Shown here piece by piece: positions 24,503 to 32,396 of a stretch of DNA of 64,000 nt. Every line of letters begins with the position of its first letter. The first letter of the stretch is position 1. The notes beneath the pieces are model-generated. The model did not search any database, was not told where the DNA came from, and saw only the letters and a list, made by a program, of their open reading frames with translations. Source of the DNA: JAICWY01 sp964531205 (lineage in GTDB: Bacteria > Vulcanimicrobiota > Vulcanimicrobiia > Vulcanimicrobiales > Vulcanimicrobiaceae); assembly GCA_964531205.1 (NCBI GenBank), contig CAZHGH010000006.1, positions 1 to 64,000 on the forward strand. Direction: 5' to 3'. A program made the translations under genes and the position numbers.

Positions 24503-24913
24503 TTACTCCGCAAGCGGAATGCTGGGATCGAATGCGCTTGTAACGATCCGTTGAAGCGGTTCGGCTTGACGGTGCACCGCCGGCGCACTCCATTCACCTG
24601 CGAAGTGGACGGACGGCAATCCATTTGCGCACTCTGCCTTTTCGACGATGTCGTGAGCGGCCAAACCGGCCAGAAACTCGCGAATTTCGTCCTCGTCATG
24701 CGCGCCCCACGCGCGGCTTTGCGCGATGATTGCATCGCTTGACGCGGCGGCCGTCTCGCACAATTGGACGATAGCCCACGCGCTTTCGTTCAGCGCATAG
24801 AAATATTTAGAATCCAGATCCAGCAGTACGGCGCCGCCTTCGATAACCGTGGCGACGAGTGTCGGTTTTAACGCGACATATTCCGGTACAGCCGCCGTCC
24901 GCGACGCACTCAT
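24503..24913 (-). CDS. PqqD-like peptide-binding protein (RiPP recognition element)
   Basis: A 136-residue protein with the PqqD fold. It shows the beta-hairpin and helix pattern GGAVLLDLDSKYFYALNESA typical of RiPP recognition elements, which bind the leader of a precursor peptide and pass it to modifying enzymes. A 45-residue C-terminal extension is less conserved. ATG 24913 is preceded by GGAGG with 6 bases spacing, which decides the start over GTG 24925. It is the first gene of the operon running to nth. No short precursor gene is seen in the 98 bases upstream or between the genes. Confidence 0.82.
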   Translation of the reverse strand: MSASRTAAVPEYVALKPTLVATVIEGGAVLLDLDSKYFYALNESAWAIVQLCETAAASSDAIIAQSRAWGAHDEDEIREFLAGLAAHDIVEKAECANGLPSVHFAGEWSAPAVHRQAEPLQRIVTSAFDPSIPLAE

Positions 24914-24947
24914 AGCAACCTCCACACAACGTTAGTCGCGTGGAAAG

Positions 24948-24953
24948 ATTATA
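24948..24953 (-). promoter_or_regulatory. Possible -10 box of the PqqD-kinase operon
   Basis: On the minus strand a perfect TATAAT lies 34 bases before the ATG at 24913. No good -35 is seen at 17 bases. It would give the operon its own promoter, apart from the upstream S9 peptidase operon. Confidence 0.4.
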
Positions 24954-24987
24954 AGCAGGCACCCACAGCGTCGCATCGAACCCGCGG

Positions 24988-25001
24988 CCCGCCAGGGCGG
25001 G
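24988..25001. other. Short GC-rich palindrome after the S9 peptidase operon
   Basis: CCCGCC-AG-GGCGGG-type hairpin 10 bases downstream of the second S9 peptidase stop. It lacks a T-tract but may still act as an end signal for that operon. Confidence 0.3.
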
Positions 25002-25010
25002 ACTAACCGC

Positions 25011-27014
25011 CTAGGACTTCAGATACTTCACAAGCCAGTCGATCCAGCGCCGGTCCACGTCCATTGCCCGCACCGGATCGCCCGGAAAGTGTCCGCCGAC
25101 CGGATAGGCCCAGAACCGCACCGTGACGCCGCGATCTTTGAGCGCGCGGAACATTTCATACGATTGTGTTATGGGCACGCGCGCATCGCCTGTGTCGCTG
25201 AGAATGAGCGTTGGCGTAGTAATGTTCCACGCGTACGTAATCGGCGACTGAGCAACATATTGCTTCATCAAATCGCCTTTATACGGCGATCCGCCGAACG
25301 AAAACCGCACATTCGCGTTGTTGTCGGAAAGCGTGTACTCGTCAACCCAATTGTTAACCGCAGCACCGGCAACGGCGGCCTTCCAAATATGGTAGTGGCC
25401 TTCCATCCACGACGTCATGTAGCCGCCGTACGACCAGCCGGACACGCCGATGCGCTGTGGATCGATATGGGCATTTTTCTGCACCGCTGCAATGCCCGCC
25501 ATAACATCGCGTCCCGGACCCGCTCCTGCGTCGTTGAAGATCGCGTGCCAGTAATTTTCACCCAAATTGTCGCTGCCGCGGTAATTCGGATTGAAGACGA
25601 TGAAGCCGTGCGCGGCGATAAGTTGATTGAGCGAGCTGAAATTTGTCAGCGACGCCGAGTTCGGGCCGCCGTGGATGATGAGGACGAGCGGATACGTCTT
25701 GCTGGCATCATAGCCCGGCGGAAACGTCACGACGCCGTCCTCTTCAAAACCCTCGCTTTGCCACCGAACCGGTTGAACGTTCCCTAAATCGAGCGCTGCA
25801 ACACTGTCATTATATGAGGTTAAACGTTGCGGTTTCGCCGTTGCCGAACTCATGTAATAAAGTTCCGTCGGATGGTGCGCTTCGCTGCCGGTGAATGCAA
25901 TGGCGCCGGTGTTGCTGATGGTGGCATCCAGCCAAAACGGCTGCGTCGGCTGCACGTTTCCGAGATCGATCCGCTTGGCCGCGCCCTCTAGCGGTTTGAC
26001 CCAAAGCGCTGCATCGGTCCCTTTATGTCCCGAAACAATCAGGGCTTTCGAGTCCGGCATCCACATCGCGCGCTGCACGTTCGTGTCGATATCGTCAGCG
26101 GTGACGTCGCGTCCATTGCCGCCGGCAGCAGACGTCACAAATACGTCGTTTTGCGCAGCGGGATCGCCGTTATACGGATACCAGTACGCAACTTTCGTGC
26201 CGTCCGGAGAAAACATACCGTAGCCTTCGTACTTCCCGTGCGAGGTTAGCGTCCGGATACTTTTCGTCTGCGTATCGAGAATCGAGACGACAGTTCGATC
26301 GCCGTCCGCGTAATACGGTGTCGCCATCTTGGAGAAAACGATGAAGCGGCCATCCGGAGACCACGAGAGCGGCGATGACGGGGAACTCGGTGGCGCCGCA
26401 GGTGGCAGGCTCCACGAACCTTCTGTTAAACGCTCGTTCTGCGCTCCATCCGCGCCAATGAGCCAAATATGGCTCGGTGTGGGAGCGGAGTCTTCCATAT
26501 ACGACTGATCGCCGACAACGAACGCATCGAGATGATGCTCGATCTCCTTCTTGTTCTTCGGCTCGTCCGCCGTCACGTACGCAATCGCGTTCCCGTCGGG
26601 ACGCCACGCGAATTGCTGGACGCCCTCAGAGGCATCCGTAATGGCAACCGGATCTCCGCCACGCATGTTCATGACGTAGATCTGCTCTTGCGCATCCTTG
26701 CCTTCGCCGCGCAACGCCAGGAACGCGAGCCGCGTACCATCGGGCGACCACGCGGGCGAAGCAACTCCTTTACGTTCGAACGTAAGCGCACGCTGCGAAT
26801 GCGCAGCGATATCGTAGAGCATCAGCGTGCGCTCGCTGCGATCTGTTTTATAGTTAGGTCTCGAAACGATATAGGCGATCTCTGCGCCATTAGGAGCGAT
26901 CGTTGCGTCCGTTACGCCCACGATGGATTTTAAATCATCGAGTTGCATGGTGCGCGCGGCCGCCGGCGCAACCGCGGCGAAAACGATAGCTAGAGTAATC
27001 GCAGAAACTTTCAT
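25011..27014 (-). CDS. S9-family peptidase, secreted (acylaminoacyl/prolyl-oligopeptidase type), copy 2
   Basis: A 667-residue serine peptidase with signal peptide (1-20, cut after APAAA), a seven-bladed beta-propeller made of TolB/WD-like repeats (SPDGTRLAFL, RPDGNAIAYV, SPDGRFIVFS), and a C-terminal alpha/beta-hydrolase with GWSYGGYMT (Ser), SDTGDARVP (Asp) and GGHFPGDP (His). ATG 27014 gives the signal peptide and has GGAG 9 bases upstream. The longer frame runs into the previous gene. It is a tandem paralogue of 27029-29014, 14 bases upstream. Confidence 0.93.
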   Translation of the reverse strand: MKVSAITLAIVFAAVAPAAARTMQLDDLKSIVGVTDATIAPNGAEIAYIVSRPNYKTDRSERTLMLYDIAAHSQRALTFERKGVASPAWSPDGTRLAFLALRGEGKDAQEQIYVMNMRGGDPVAITDASEGVQQFAWRPDGNAIAYVTADEPKNKKEIEHHLDAFVVGDQSYMEDSAPTPSHIWLIGADGAQNERLTEGSWSLPPAAPPSSPSSPLSWSPDGRFIVFSKMATPYYADGDRTVVSILDTQTKSIRTLTSHGKYEGYGMFSPDGTKVAYWYPYNGDPAAQNDVFVTSAAGGNGRDVTADDIDTNVQRAMWMPDSKALIVSGHKGTDAALWVKPLEGAAKRIDLGNVQPTQPFWLDATISNTGAIAFTGSEAHHPTELYYMSSATAKPQRLTSYNDSVAALDLGNVQPVRWQSEGFEEDGVVTFPPGYDASKTYPLVLIIHGGPNSASLTNFSSLNQLIAAHGFIVFNPNYRGSDNLGENYWHAIFNDAGAGPGRDVMAGIAAVQKNAHIDPQRIGVSGWSYGGYMTSWMEGHYHIWKAAVAGAAVNNWVDEYTLSDNNANVRFSFGGSPYKGDLMKQYVAQSPITYAWNITTPTLILSDTGDARVPITQSYEMFRALKDRGVTVRFWAYPVGGHFPGDPVRAMDVDRRWIDWLVKYLKS

Positions 27015-27028
27015 CTTCAGCAACTCCA

Positions 27029-29014
27029 TTAGCGCAAATACCGGTCGATCCAGGCAAGCCATCTGCGCGTTACGTCTTCCGAACGCACCGGATCGCTCGG
27101 ATGGTGGCCGTGAACGGGATACGCCACGAATTCGACCGGCACGCCGTTATCCTTGAGGGCGTGATACATCTTGAATGAATTCGTGATAGTAACGTTGTTG
27201 TCGCCGAGATCGCCGAGTATCAGCGTCGGCGTACGTACGTTTTGCGCGTAGGTAATCGGCGACTGCGCGCGCCACATCGCGGTGTACTTCGGATTCCACG
27301 GCGAACCTCCGAAAAACGGCACGTCAGTGTACACGTAAAAAGCGACGTTGTAGTCGTCGAACCAGTCGTTGAGCGCGGCACCGGAGACCGCGGTTTTCCA
27401 AATGTTGTAATGACCGATCATCCAGGACGTCATGTAGCCGCCGTACGACCAGCCTGAAACAGCGATGCGGCTCTTGTCGACCTTGTAGGCGCGCTCGACT
27501 GCGGCGATACCGGCCATCACGTCGCGTCCGGGACCGTCACCCGCGTCGCGCACGATCGCATGCTGATAGCGATCGCCCAAATTCGTGCTGCCTCGATAAT
27601 TTGGATTGAAGACCATGTAGCCATGCGATGCGAAGAGCTGATTCTGACTGCTCCATCCCATTGTCGATGCGCTTTGCGGTCCGCCGTGAATGACGAGCAC
27701 GAGCGGATATGGCTTGTGCGGATCGTAATGCGGCGGTAGCGTCAGCACGCCGTCTTCGAGAAACCCATCGTTGCGCCACGTCAGAGGGACTACCCGTCCC
27801 AGATCGAGATGTGCGGCGGACGAATTTAGATTCGTCAATCGAACCGGCCGCGAAGATGGCGACGCGAGGTAATAGAGTTCGGCAGGATGCGATGTCGTGG
27901 TTCCGACGAACGCCAGCGCTCCGGTATCTGCGACGTTGCTCGTTTCAGAAATTGCGACATCGCCGAGCGCCACACTCTTCGCGGCGCTCCCTAGAGGCGA
28001 ATACCATGCGGCCGTGCGCGATCCGTCGCGGCCGAAAAGCCACAGTGCTTTACCGTCGGGTGCCCACGCTTTGGCGTCGATATTGCGATCGACATTTGCA
28101 CGAATGGGCGGATCGTTGGTTCCGAATTCTTTGACGTAAACCGATATGCCGTTGCCCGCATCACCGTTCGTATTGCGCGTGTATGAAATCGCTGTGCCTA
28201 ACGGAGCGAATTCCGGCGAACCTTCCATATTGGAGCCGCGATTGAGCTGCACGCGCTTGCCGCTTTGCACCTCCACGACATCGATCACCGTGCCCAGTGA
28301 ATCGCCGATGAGCGGCGTCGGGAAATGGATGAATGCGATGTCTCTGCCGTCGCGCGACCAACTGATATCCGAGGTGCCGTACGGATCCACGATACCCAGA
28401 CTCCACGTACCCGAAGTCAAACGGCGTGCCTTCCCGCCGGATGCGTTCATCACCCACAGGTGCGAGGGCATCGCTTCGCTCTTGTGCAGATAGTCGTTCG
28501 AGCCGACTTCAAAAGCGTCCAGATGCTCGTCGATCTCTTTTTTGCGCGGGTTTTCGTCTTGCGTAACGAACGCGAAGCGCTTTCCATCGGGGCTCCACGC
28601 GAACCCATCAACGCCGTTCGGCTCATCGCTTACCTTGTGCGCGTCGCCGCCGTCAAGCGGTAGAACGAAGATTTGCGACTGTTCTTCGCTCTTTTCATCG
28701 TGCTTCGCATTGGCCAGAAACGCAACGCGCTTCCCGTCCGGCGACCATTGCGGAGACGAAATGCCGGTGCGTTCATACGTCAGTTCACGAAGTTGCTTGG
28801 TGCGAACATCGACCAGCATCAACTGCGAGACATTCTTATCCTTCTCGAAGTCTGCTCGGCTTCGGATGAAAACGACGCGCTTACCGTCCGGTGAAATGTG
28901 CGGCGAGCTCAACGAAACGATCGTGCGAAGGTCGCTGAAATCGATCGTCCGCGCAAGCACCTGCGCGGGCAAGCACGCAACAATCGCTGCGGCGATGAAA
29001 AGAATAAGTCGCAT
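27029..29014 (-). CDS. S9-family peptidase, secreted, copy 1
   Basis: A 661-residue paralogue of the next gene, same layout: signal peptide (MRLILFIAAAIVACLPAQVLA), propeller repeats (SPDGKRVVFI, SPDGKRVAFL) and hydrolase with GWSYGGYMTSW (Ser), GDLGDNNV (Asp) and VHGHHPSDP (His). Its ATG (29014) lies in the loop of a perfect 10-bp hairpin and no ribosome binding site is visible, so its translation may depend on coupling to mutY or on hairpin opening. Confidence 0.93.
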   Translation of the reverse strand: MRLILFIAAAIVACLPAQVLARTIDFSDLRTIVSLSSPHISPDGKRVVFIRSRADFEKDKNVSQLMLVDVRTKQLRELTYERTGISSPQWSPDGKRVAFLANAKHDEKSEEQSQIFVLPLDGGDAHKVSDEPNGVDGFAWSPDGKRFAFVTQDENPRKKEIDEHLDAFEVGSNDYLHKSEAMPSHLWVMNASGGKARRLTSGTWSLGIVDPYGTSDISWSRDGRDIAFIHFPTPLIGDSLGTVIDVVEVQSGKRVQLNRGSNMEGSPEFAPLGTAISYTRNTNGDAGNGISVYVKEFGTNDPPIRANVDRNIDAKAWAPDGKALWLFGRDGSRTAAWYSPLGSAAKSVALGDVAISETSNVADTGALAFVGTTTSHPAELYYLASPSSRPVRLTNLNSSAAHLDLGRVVPLTWRNDGFLEDGVLTLPPHYDPHKPYPLVLVIHGGPQSASTMGWSSQNQLFASHGYMVFNPNYRGSTNLGDRYQHAIVRDAGDGPGRDVMAGIAAVERAYKVDKSRIAVSGWSYGGYMTSWMIGHYNIWKTAVSGAALNDWFDDYNVAFYVYTDVPFFGGSPWNPKYTAMWRAQSPITYAQNVRTPTLILGDLGDNNVTITNSFKMYHALKDNGVPVEFVAYPVHGHHPSDPVRSEDVTRRWLAWIDRYLR

Positions 29015-29028
29015 AAACGCGACTTATT
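29003..29028 (-). promoter_or_regulatory. Perfect hairpin enclosing the start codon of the S9 peptidase
   Basis: On the mRNA strand AATAAGTCGC (29028-29019), loop GTTTAT, then GCGACTTATT (29012-29003): ten perfect pairs. The ATG is formed by the last two loop bases and the first base of the 3' arm. The structure occupies the whole 14-base space after the mutY stop. It could be a translational gate. Confidence 0.65.
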
Positions 29029-29937
29029 TCAGTCGCGGAGGGCGACCTGCTCGTCTTGAAGGTCTACGAGACCGTCGCGCATGAGTGCCGCCACAATGGC
29101 ATCAATCTCTTGGCGCGTGCGCTTTGTATGAGCGGATACGTCACGATGCAAATCGAGCAACGAGATTTTTTCGCCCGCCGGAAGTTCGCGAAGCCGATCG
29201 ACGATCCGGCCGCGAGCGTAACGTGTCGTTTTTTCGAACGGTAGCACTTCTTGAGGGGATCGCTTCCGCACATTCGCTAAGCGGGCCCGTTCCAAAGCCG
29301 CCGGATCGATGGGCGCCGCGGCGCACGCGGCTTGCAACGGGCAAAGCAGACACTTTGGGGCCCGAGCGGTGCAAATCGTTGCGCCGAGGTCCATCATCGC
29401 GGAATTCCAATCATGCGCGCGTGCCGGGGGCACGAGATCGTGGGCTTCGCGATCCAGCTGGGCCGCGGCAACCATGGGCGGGTGTTCGAGCCCGTGCAAT
29501 ACGCGATGCACCACGCGGCGCACGTTGGTGTCGAGAGCGGCGTCATCGAGTTCGAAAGCAAACGCGCGGAGCGCCGCGACCGTGTACGGCCCAATGCCGG
29601 GTAACGATCGCAACGCATCTTCATCATGCGGCATGATCCCGCCATATTGCTCGACCACTATCTGCGCGATCTGCTTCAGGCGTACCGCACGCGAGTTATA
29701 GCCCAGACCTTGCCACATGCGCAGAACATCGGCCGTACTCGCCGCGGCGAGCGCCGCAAAATGCGGAAAGCGTTCGACGAAGGCCAAGTATTTTGGCAGA
29801 ACGCGATCGACTTGGGTCTGCTGCAGCATGAACTCGCTTACCAATATGCGATAGGGATCGCGCGACTCACGCCATGGTAAATGCGCGCGGCCGTGCTTCG
29901 CGTACCAGTTCAGGAGCAGATTGCGAATGCGCGTCAC
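29029..29937 (-). CDS. mutY: A/G-specific adenine glycosylase, short form
   Basis: Removes adenine mispaired with 8-oxoguanine. The catalytic Glu is Glu35 (SEFMLQQT), the HhH loop is LPGIGPYTV (112-120), Asp136 is in LDTNV, and the [4Fe-4S] cysteines are 189, 196, 199 and 205. At 302 residues it lacks a full NUDIX-like C-terminal domain of E. coli MutY (350). The last 70 residues look like a winged helix. Start GTG 29937 overlaps the preceding stop by 4 bases (GTGA). Confidence 0.95.
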   Translation of the reverse strand: MTRIRNLLLNWYAKHGRAHLPWRESRDPYRILVSEFMLQQTQVDRVLPKYLAFVERFPHFAALAAASTADVLRMWQGLGYNSRAVRLKQIAQIVVEQYGGIMPHDEDALRSLPGIGPYTVAALRAFAFELDDAALDTNVRRVVHRVLHGLEHPPMVAAAQLDREAHDLVPPARAHDWNSAMMDLGATICTARAPKCLLCPLQAACAAAPIDPAALERARLANVRKRSPQEVLPFEKTTRYARGRIVDRLRELPAGEKISLLDLHRDVSAHTKRTRQEIDAIVAALMRDGLVDLQDEQVALRD

Positions 29938-30779
29938 TCGCCGTCTTCTTCGCCGGTGTCCGACGCACGAGCGAAGGCCGGCTGCGATCGCTCGCGTACG
30001 TATTCACGCAGCGCGATGATGTCGCGCTCCATGAAAACGACGTCGTCGCCCGACTTCGTTCCGCGATAGAGTTGCAGCGCATCGTTAATGATGGAATGAT
30101 ACATGCGCGGAACCGTTTGCAGAGCCCACACCGCAGCCTCGTCCTTATTCAGAGTGTGCATGGACGGCGTGGTCGCTCCATAGAGAATGCGCAGTGCGTT
30201 GAGAATCGCGTACACCGGTTTTTTGCCGACGATCTGGCGCGACCAATCGAAGTCTGCTTCTAAGGCATTGATATATGCGTGCCACGGCACCGGCCCGAAC
30301 ATGGAATCGGGCGATGGACCGACGAGCGTTACGCCGCGCTCGCGAACTTCAGCGATGTTCGCGGCTAAATCGACGTTGGTCTCGTCGCGCGTGAAATCGA
30401 CGCCGCCCCTTCGAATTTTTTCATGCAGCGCACTGGAGTAATGCACCTCATACGGCATCGGATGCTCGAAGGAGCGCGCATAGCGTTCCTGCACGACGCT
30501 GATTTCGATGTCGCCGAGCGCCGGGCGCGAATCCGAGAGCTGCACGAATAACCGCGCGACGCGCTCGCGCTCTTGCGGCGTAAGCTTGCGCGAAACAACG
30601 GCGATCAAATCGATGTCGCTCCGTTCGCGGTGATAGCTGCCCGTTGCAAGCGATCCGTGAACGTACAAACCCGCAAGCGTGTCACCCAGAAGATCTCCCA
30701 ACGTTCCGGCAATACGGATCAAGTATTGGCGCAGATCGCGATCGGCATCGGCAACGTGTTGTCCACGAGAGGGCGTCAT
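29934..30779 (-). CDS. AadA-like nucleotidyltransferase
   Basis: A 281-residue protein with the nucleotidyltransferase site HGSLATGSY...SDIDL (Gly42-Ser43, Asp55, Asp57) and a C-terminal helical domain (YAILNALRILYG...LNKDEAAVWAL) like that of aminoglycoside adenylyltransferases ANT(3'')/ANT(9). It may adenylylate an aminoglycoside or a natural housekeeping substrate. Resistance cannot be claimed from sequence alone. The gene is embedded by 4-base overlaps between mocR and mutY, not on a mobile element. Confidence 0.8.
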   Translation of the reverse strand: MTPSRGQHVADADRDLRQYLIRIAGTLGDLLGDTLAGLYVHGSLATGSYHRERSDIDLIAVVSRKLTPQERERVARLFVQLSDSRPALGDIEISVVQERYARSFEHPMPYEVHYSSALHEKIRRGGVDFTRDETNVDLAANIAEVRERGVTLVGPSPDSMFGPVPWHAYINALEADFDWSRQIVGKKPVYAILNALRILYGATTPSMHTLNKDEAAVWALQTVPRMYHSIINDALQLYRGTKSGDDVVFMERDIIALREYVRERSQPAFARASDTGEEDGE

Positions 30780-32245
30780 GAGCGGATGCTGGCTACCGCC
30801 TTACCGATGCGGCGAATGCCTTCGGGAATTTGCTCGCGCGTCACGGGCGTGAGCGCTAAACGGAAGTGATGATCGCCGCCCGAATTTGCGAAGAACGGCT
30901 CGCCGAATAGAAACGAGGCACCGAGACGCTCCGCTTGATCGAGCAACGGACGCGCGCGCAGTTCGCGTGGCGTCGTCACCCACAAGTAGAATCCACCACC
31001 GGCTTTGCTGGTACGCATGGTTCCCGGCCAATGTTCGGCAATCGCGGCGTCGGCCATTTCGCGACGCAGGCGTAATTCGTCGCGCAACTGCGCCACGTGC
31101 GCGTCGTAGCCGGTGGCTAAGTAGTCGCTGATTGCCGCCTGCACGTAGAGGCTCGTCGCCATATCCAGCGCTTGCTTGCGCAGTAGCAGACGCTCGAGAA
31201 TAGTGCGCGGCGCGGCAAGCCAGCCGACGCGCAGCGATGGCGCGATCGTTTTGCTGAAGGTACTCAAGTACACGACGTAATCGGGAGCAAGTCCCACAAG
31301 CGGCGTCAGTCCGTGCTGCGCCAGCTCGCCATACGGATCGTCTTCAATGATCGGAATGCCGGCGCGCCGCGCGAGCGTTACGAGGCGTTCGCGGCGATCC
31401 GCATTCATGGTTACATTCGTCGGATTGTGCAGAGAAGGCATCGTGTAGATGAAGCGCGGACGGCGCGTGCGTAAGATAGCCTCAACGTGATCGACGCGCA
31501 TGCCTTCTTCATCAACTGGAACCGGAATCGCACGCAGTCCGCAGATTTGGAATATCTGCAATGCACCCGGGTAGCTCGGCGTTTCGACGATAATCTCATC
31601 GCCCGGCTCCGCAAGCGATTGCGCGACCACCATAATGCCTTGCGTTGAACCGGTGAGCACGATGATGTCTTTCGCTTGCGTGCGCGCACCGCGCAGCGCC
31701 ATGCGATGCGCGATCGCATCGCGCAGCGGCTCGTACCCTTCCGAATCTCCGTATGAAAGAACGAAGCGCGGATCCGATGCAACGCGCGAAAACGATTTCG
31801 CAAGCTCGCCCAGCGGTGAGGGTTGATCCGGTGCAACACCCTGAACGAAGCTGATCCGTCCCGGTTCTTGCTTCGCGGCGAGTTCACCCAAAATCGTCGG
31901 AAATTCGCCGACGCGCCACGGCGGCAACGTCACCCACCAAGGCACCGACGCGGAGCGCTCCGGTTGGCCGGGACGCAGCTGCGGCACCACCCGGCTTCCC
32001 GAGCCCACCTTTTGCTCGATAAGACCGTCGGCCACAAGCTCGCGATACGCGTGCACGACAGTGCTCCGGTTTACGTTCAGCCTCTCGGCGAGCGAGCGTT
32101 CGGGTGGAAGCCGCGTCGATTCCGGCAGAGTACCGGCGAGGATGGACTCGCGCAGCGCCTCGTAAATCTGGCGGTACAACGGCACGATGCTGTTCCGGTC
32201 CAGTTGGGGCAAGGCTCCCGGTCCGAGCCATCCAATTTTAGCCAT
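30776..32245 (-). CDS. MocR-family regulator (GntR HTH fused to aminotransferase fold)
   Basis: A 489-residue transcription factor: N-terminal winged helix (about 20-80, LYRQIYEALRESILAG and LAERLNVNRSTVVHAYRELV) and a PLP aminotransferase-like effector domain with NPTN, DDPYGEL and the PLP Lys in STFSKTIAPS (near 332). MocR proteins sense PLP or amino-acid-derived ligands. It heads the minus-strand operon with aadA-like, mutY and two S9 peptidases, and is divergent from lpd. A GGTATACC palindrome (32273-32280) in the 151-base divergent region may be part of its operator. Confidence 0.93.
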   Translation of the reverse strand: MAKIGWLGPGALPQLDRNSIVPLYRQIYEALRESILAGTLPESTRLPPERSLAERLNVNRSTVVHAYRELVADGLIEQKVGSGSRVVPQLRPGQPERSASVPWWVTLPPWRVGEFPTILGELAAKQEPGRISFVQGVAPDQPSPLGELAKSFSRVASDPRFVLSYGDSEGYEPLRDAIAHRMALRGARTQAKDIIVLTGSTQGIMVVAQSLAEPGDEIIVETPSYPGALQIFQICGLRAIPVPVDEEGMRVDHVEAILRTRRPRFIYTMPSLHNPTNVTMNADRRERLVTLARRAGIPIIEDDPYGELAQHGLTPLVGLAPDYVVYLSTFSKTIAPSLRVGWLAAPRTILERLLLRKQALDMATSLYVQAAISDYLATGYDAHVAQLRDELRLRREMADAAIAEHWPGTMRTSKAGGGFYLWVTTPRELRARPLLDQAERLGASFLFGEPFFANSGGDHHFRLALTPVTREQIPEGIRRIGKAVASIRS

Positions 32246-32272
32246 TTGTCGTCCATTTCGACGATTGGATGG

Positions 32273-32280
32273 TATACCCC
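32273..32280. promoter_or_regulatory. GGTATACC palindrome in the mocR-lpd divergent region
   Basis: An 8-base perfect palindrome 27 bases before mocR. It is a plausible core of a MocR operator or a -10-like region for mocR (TATACC on the minus strand); this is only positional inference. Confidence 0.3.
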
Positions 32281-32396
32281 CTACTTTGGTCGGCTGCGGC
32301 CGCGGTAGCCCGGTGTACGATGATGGACGGCGCCGGCGGCGAAGGCTGTCCGGCGAAATTTGTGCCCTTCCGTTTTATAAGACCAGGAGATCGTAA

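Noticed and set aside
20139..24913. Calling this a complete lasso-peptide cluster
   Set aside because: The defining Asn-synthetase-like cyclase, the precursor gene and an exporter are all missing.
29934..30779. Calling an aminoglycoside resistance gene
   Set aside because: The fold and motifs fit AadA, but the gene is embedded in a stable housekeeping-like operon and substrate specificity cannot be read from the sequence.
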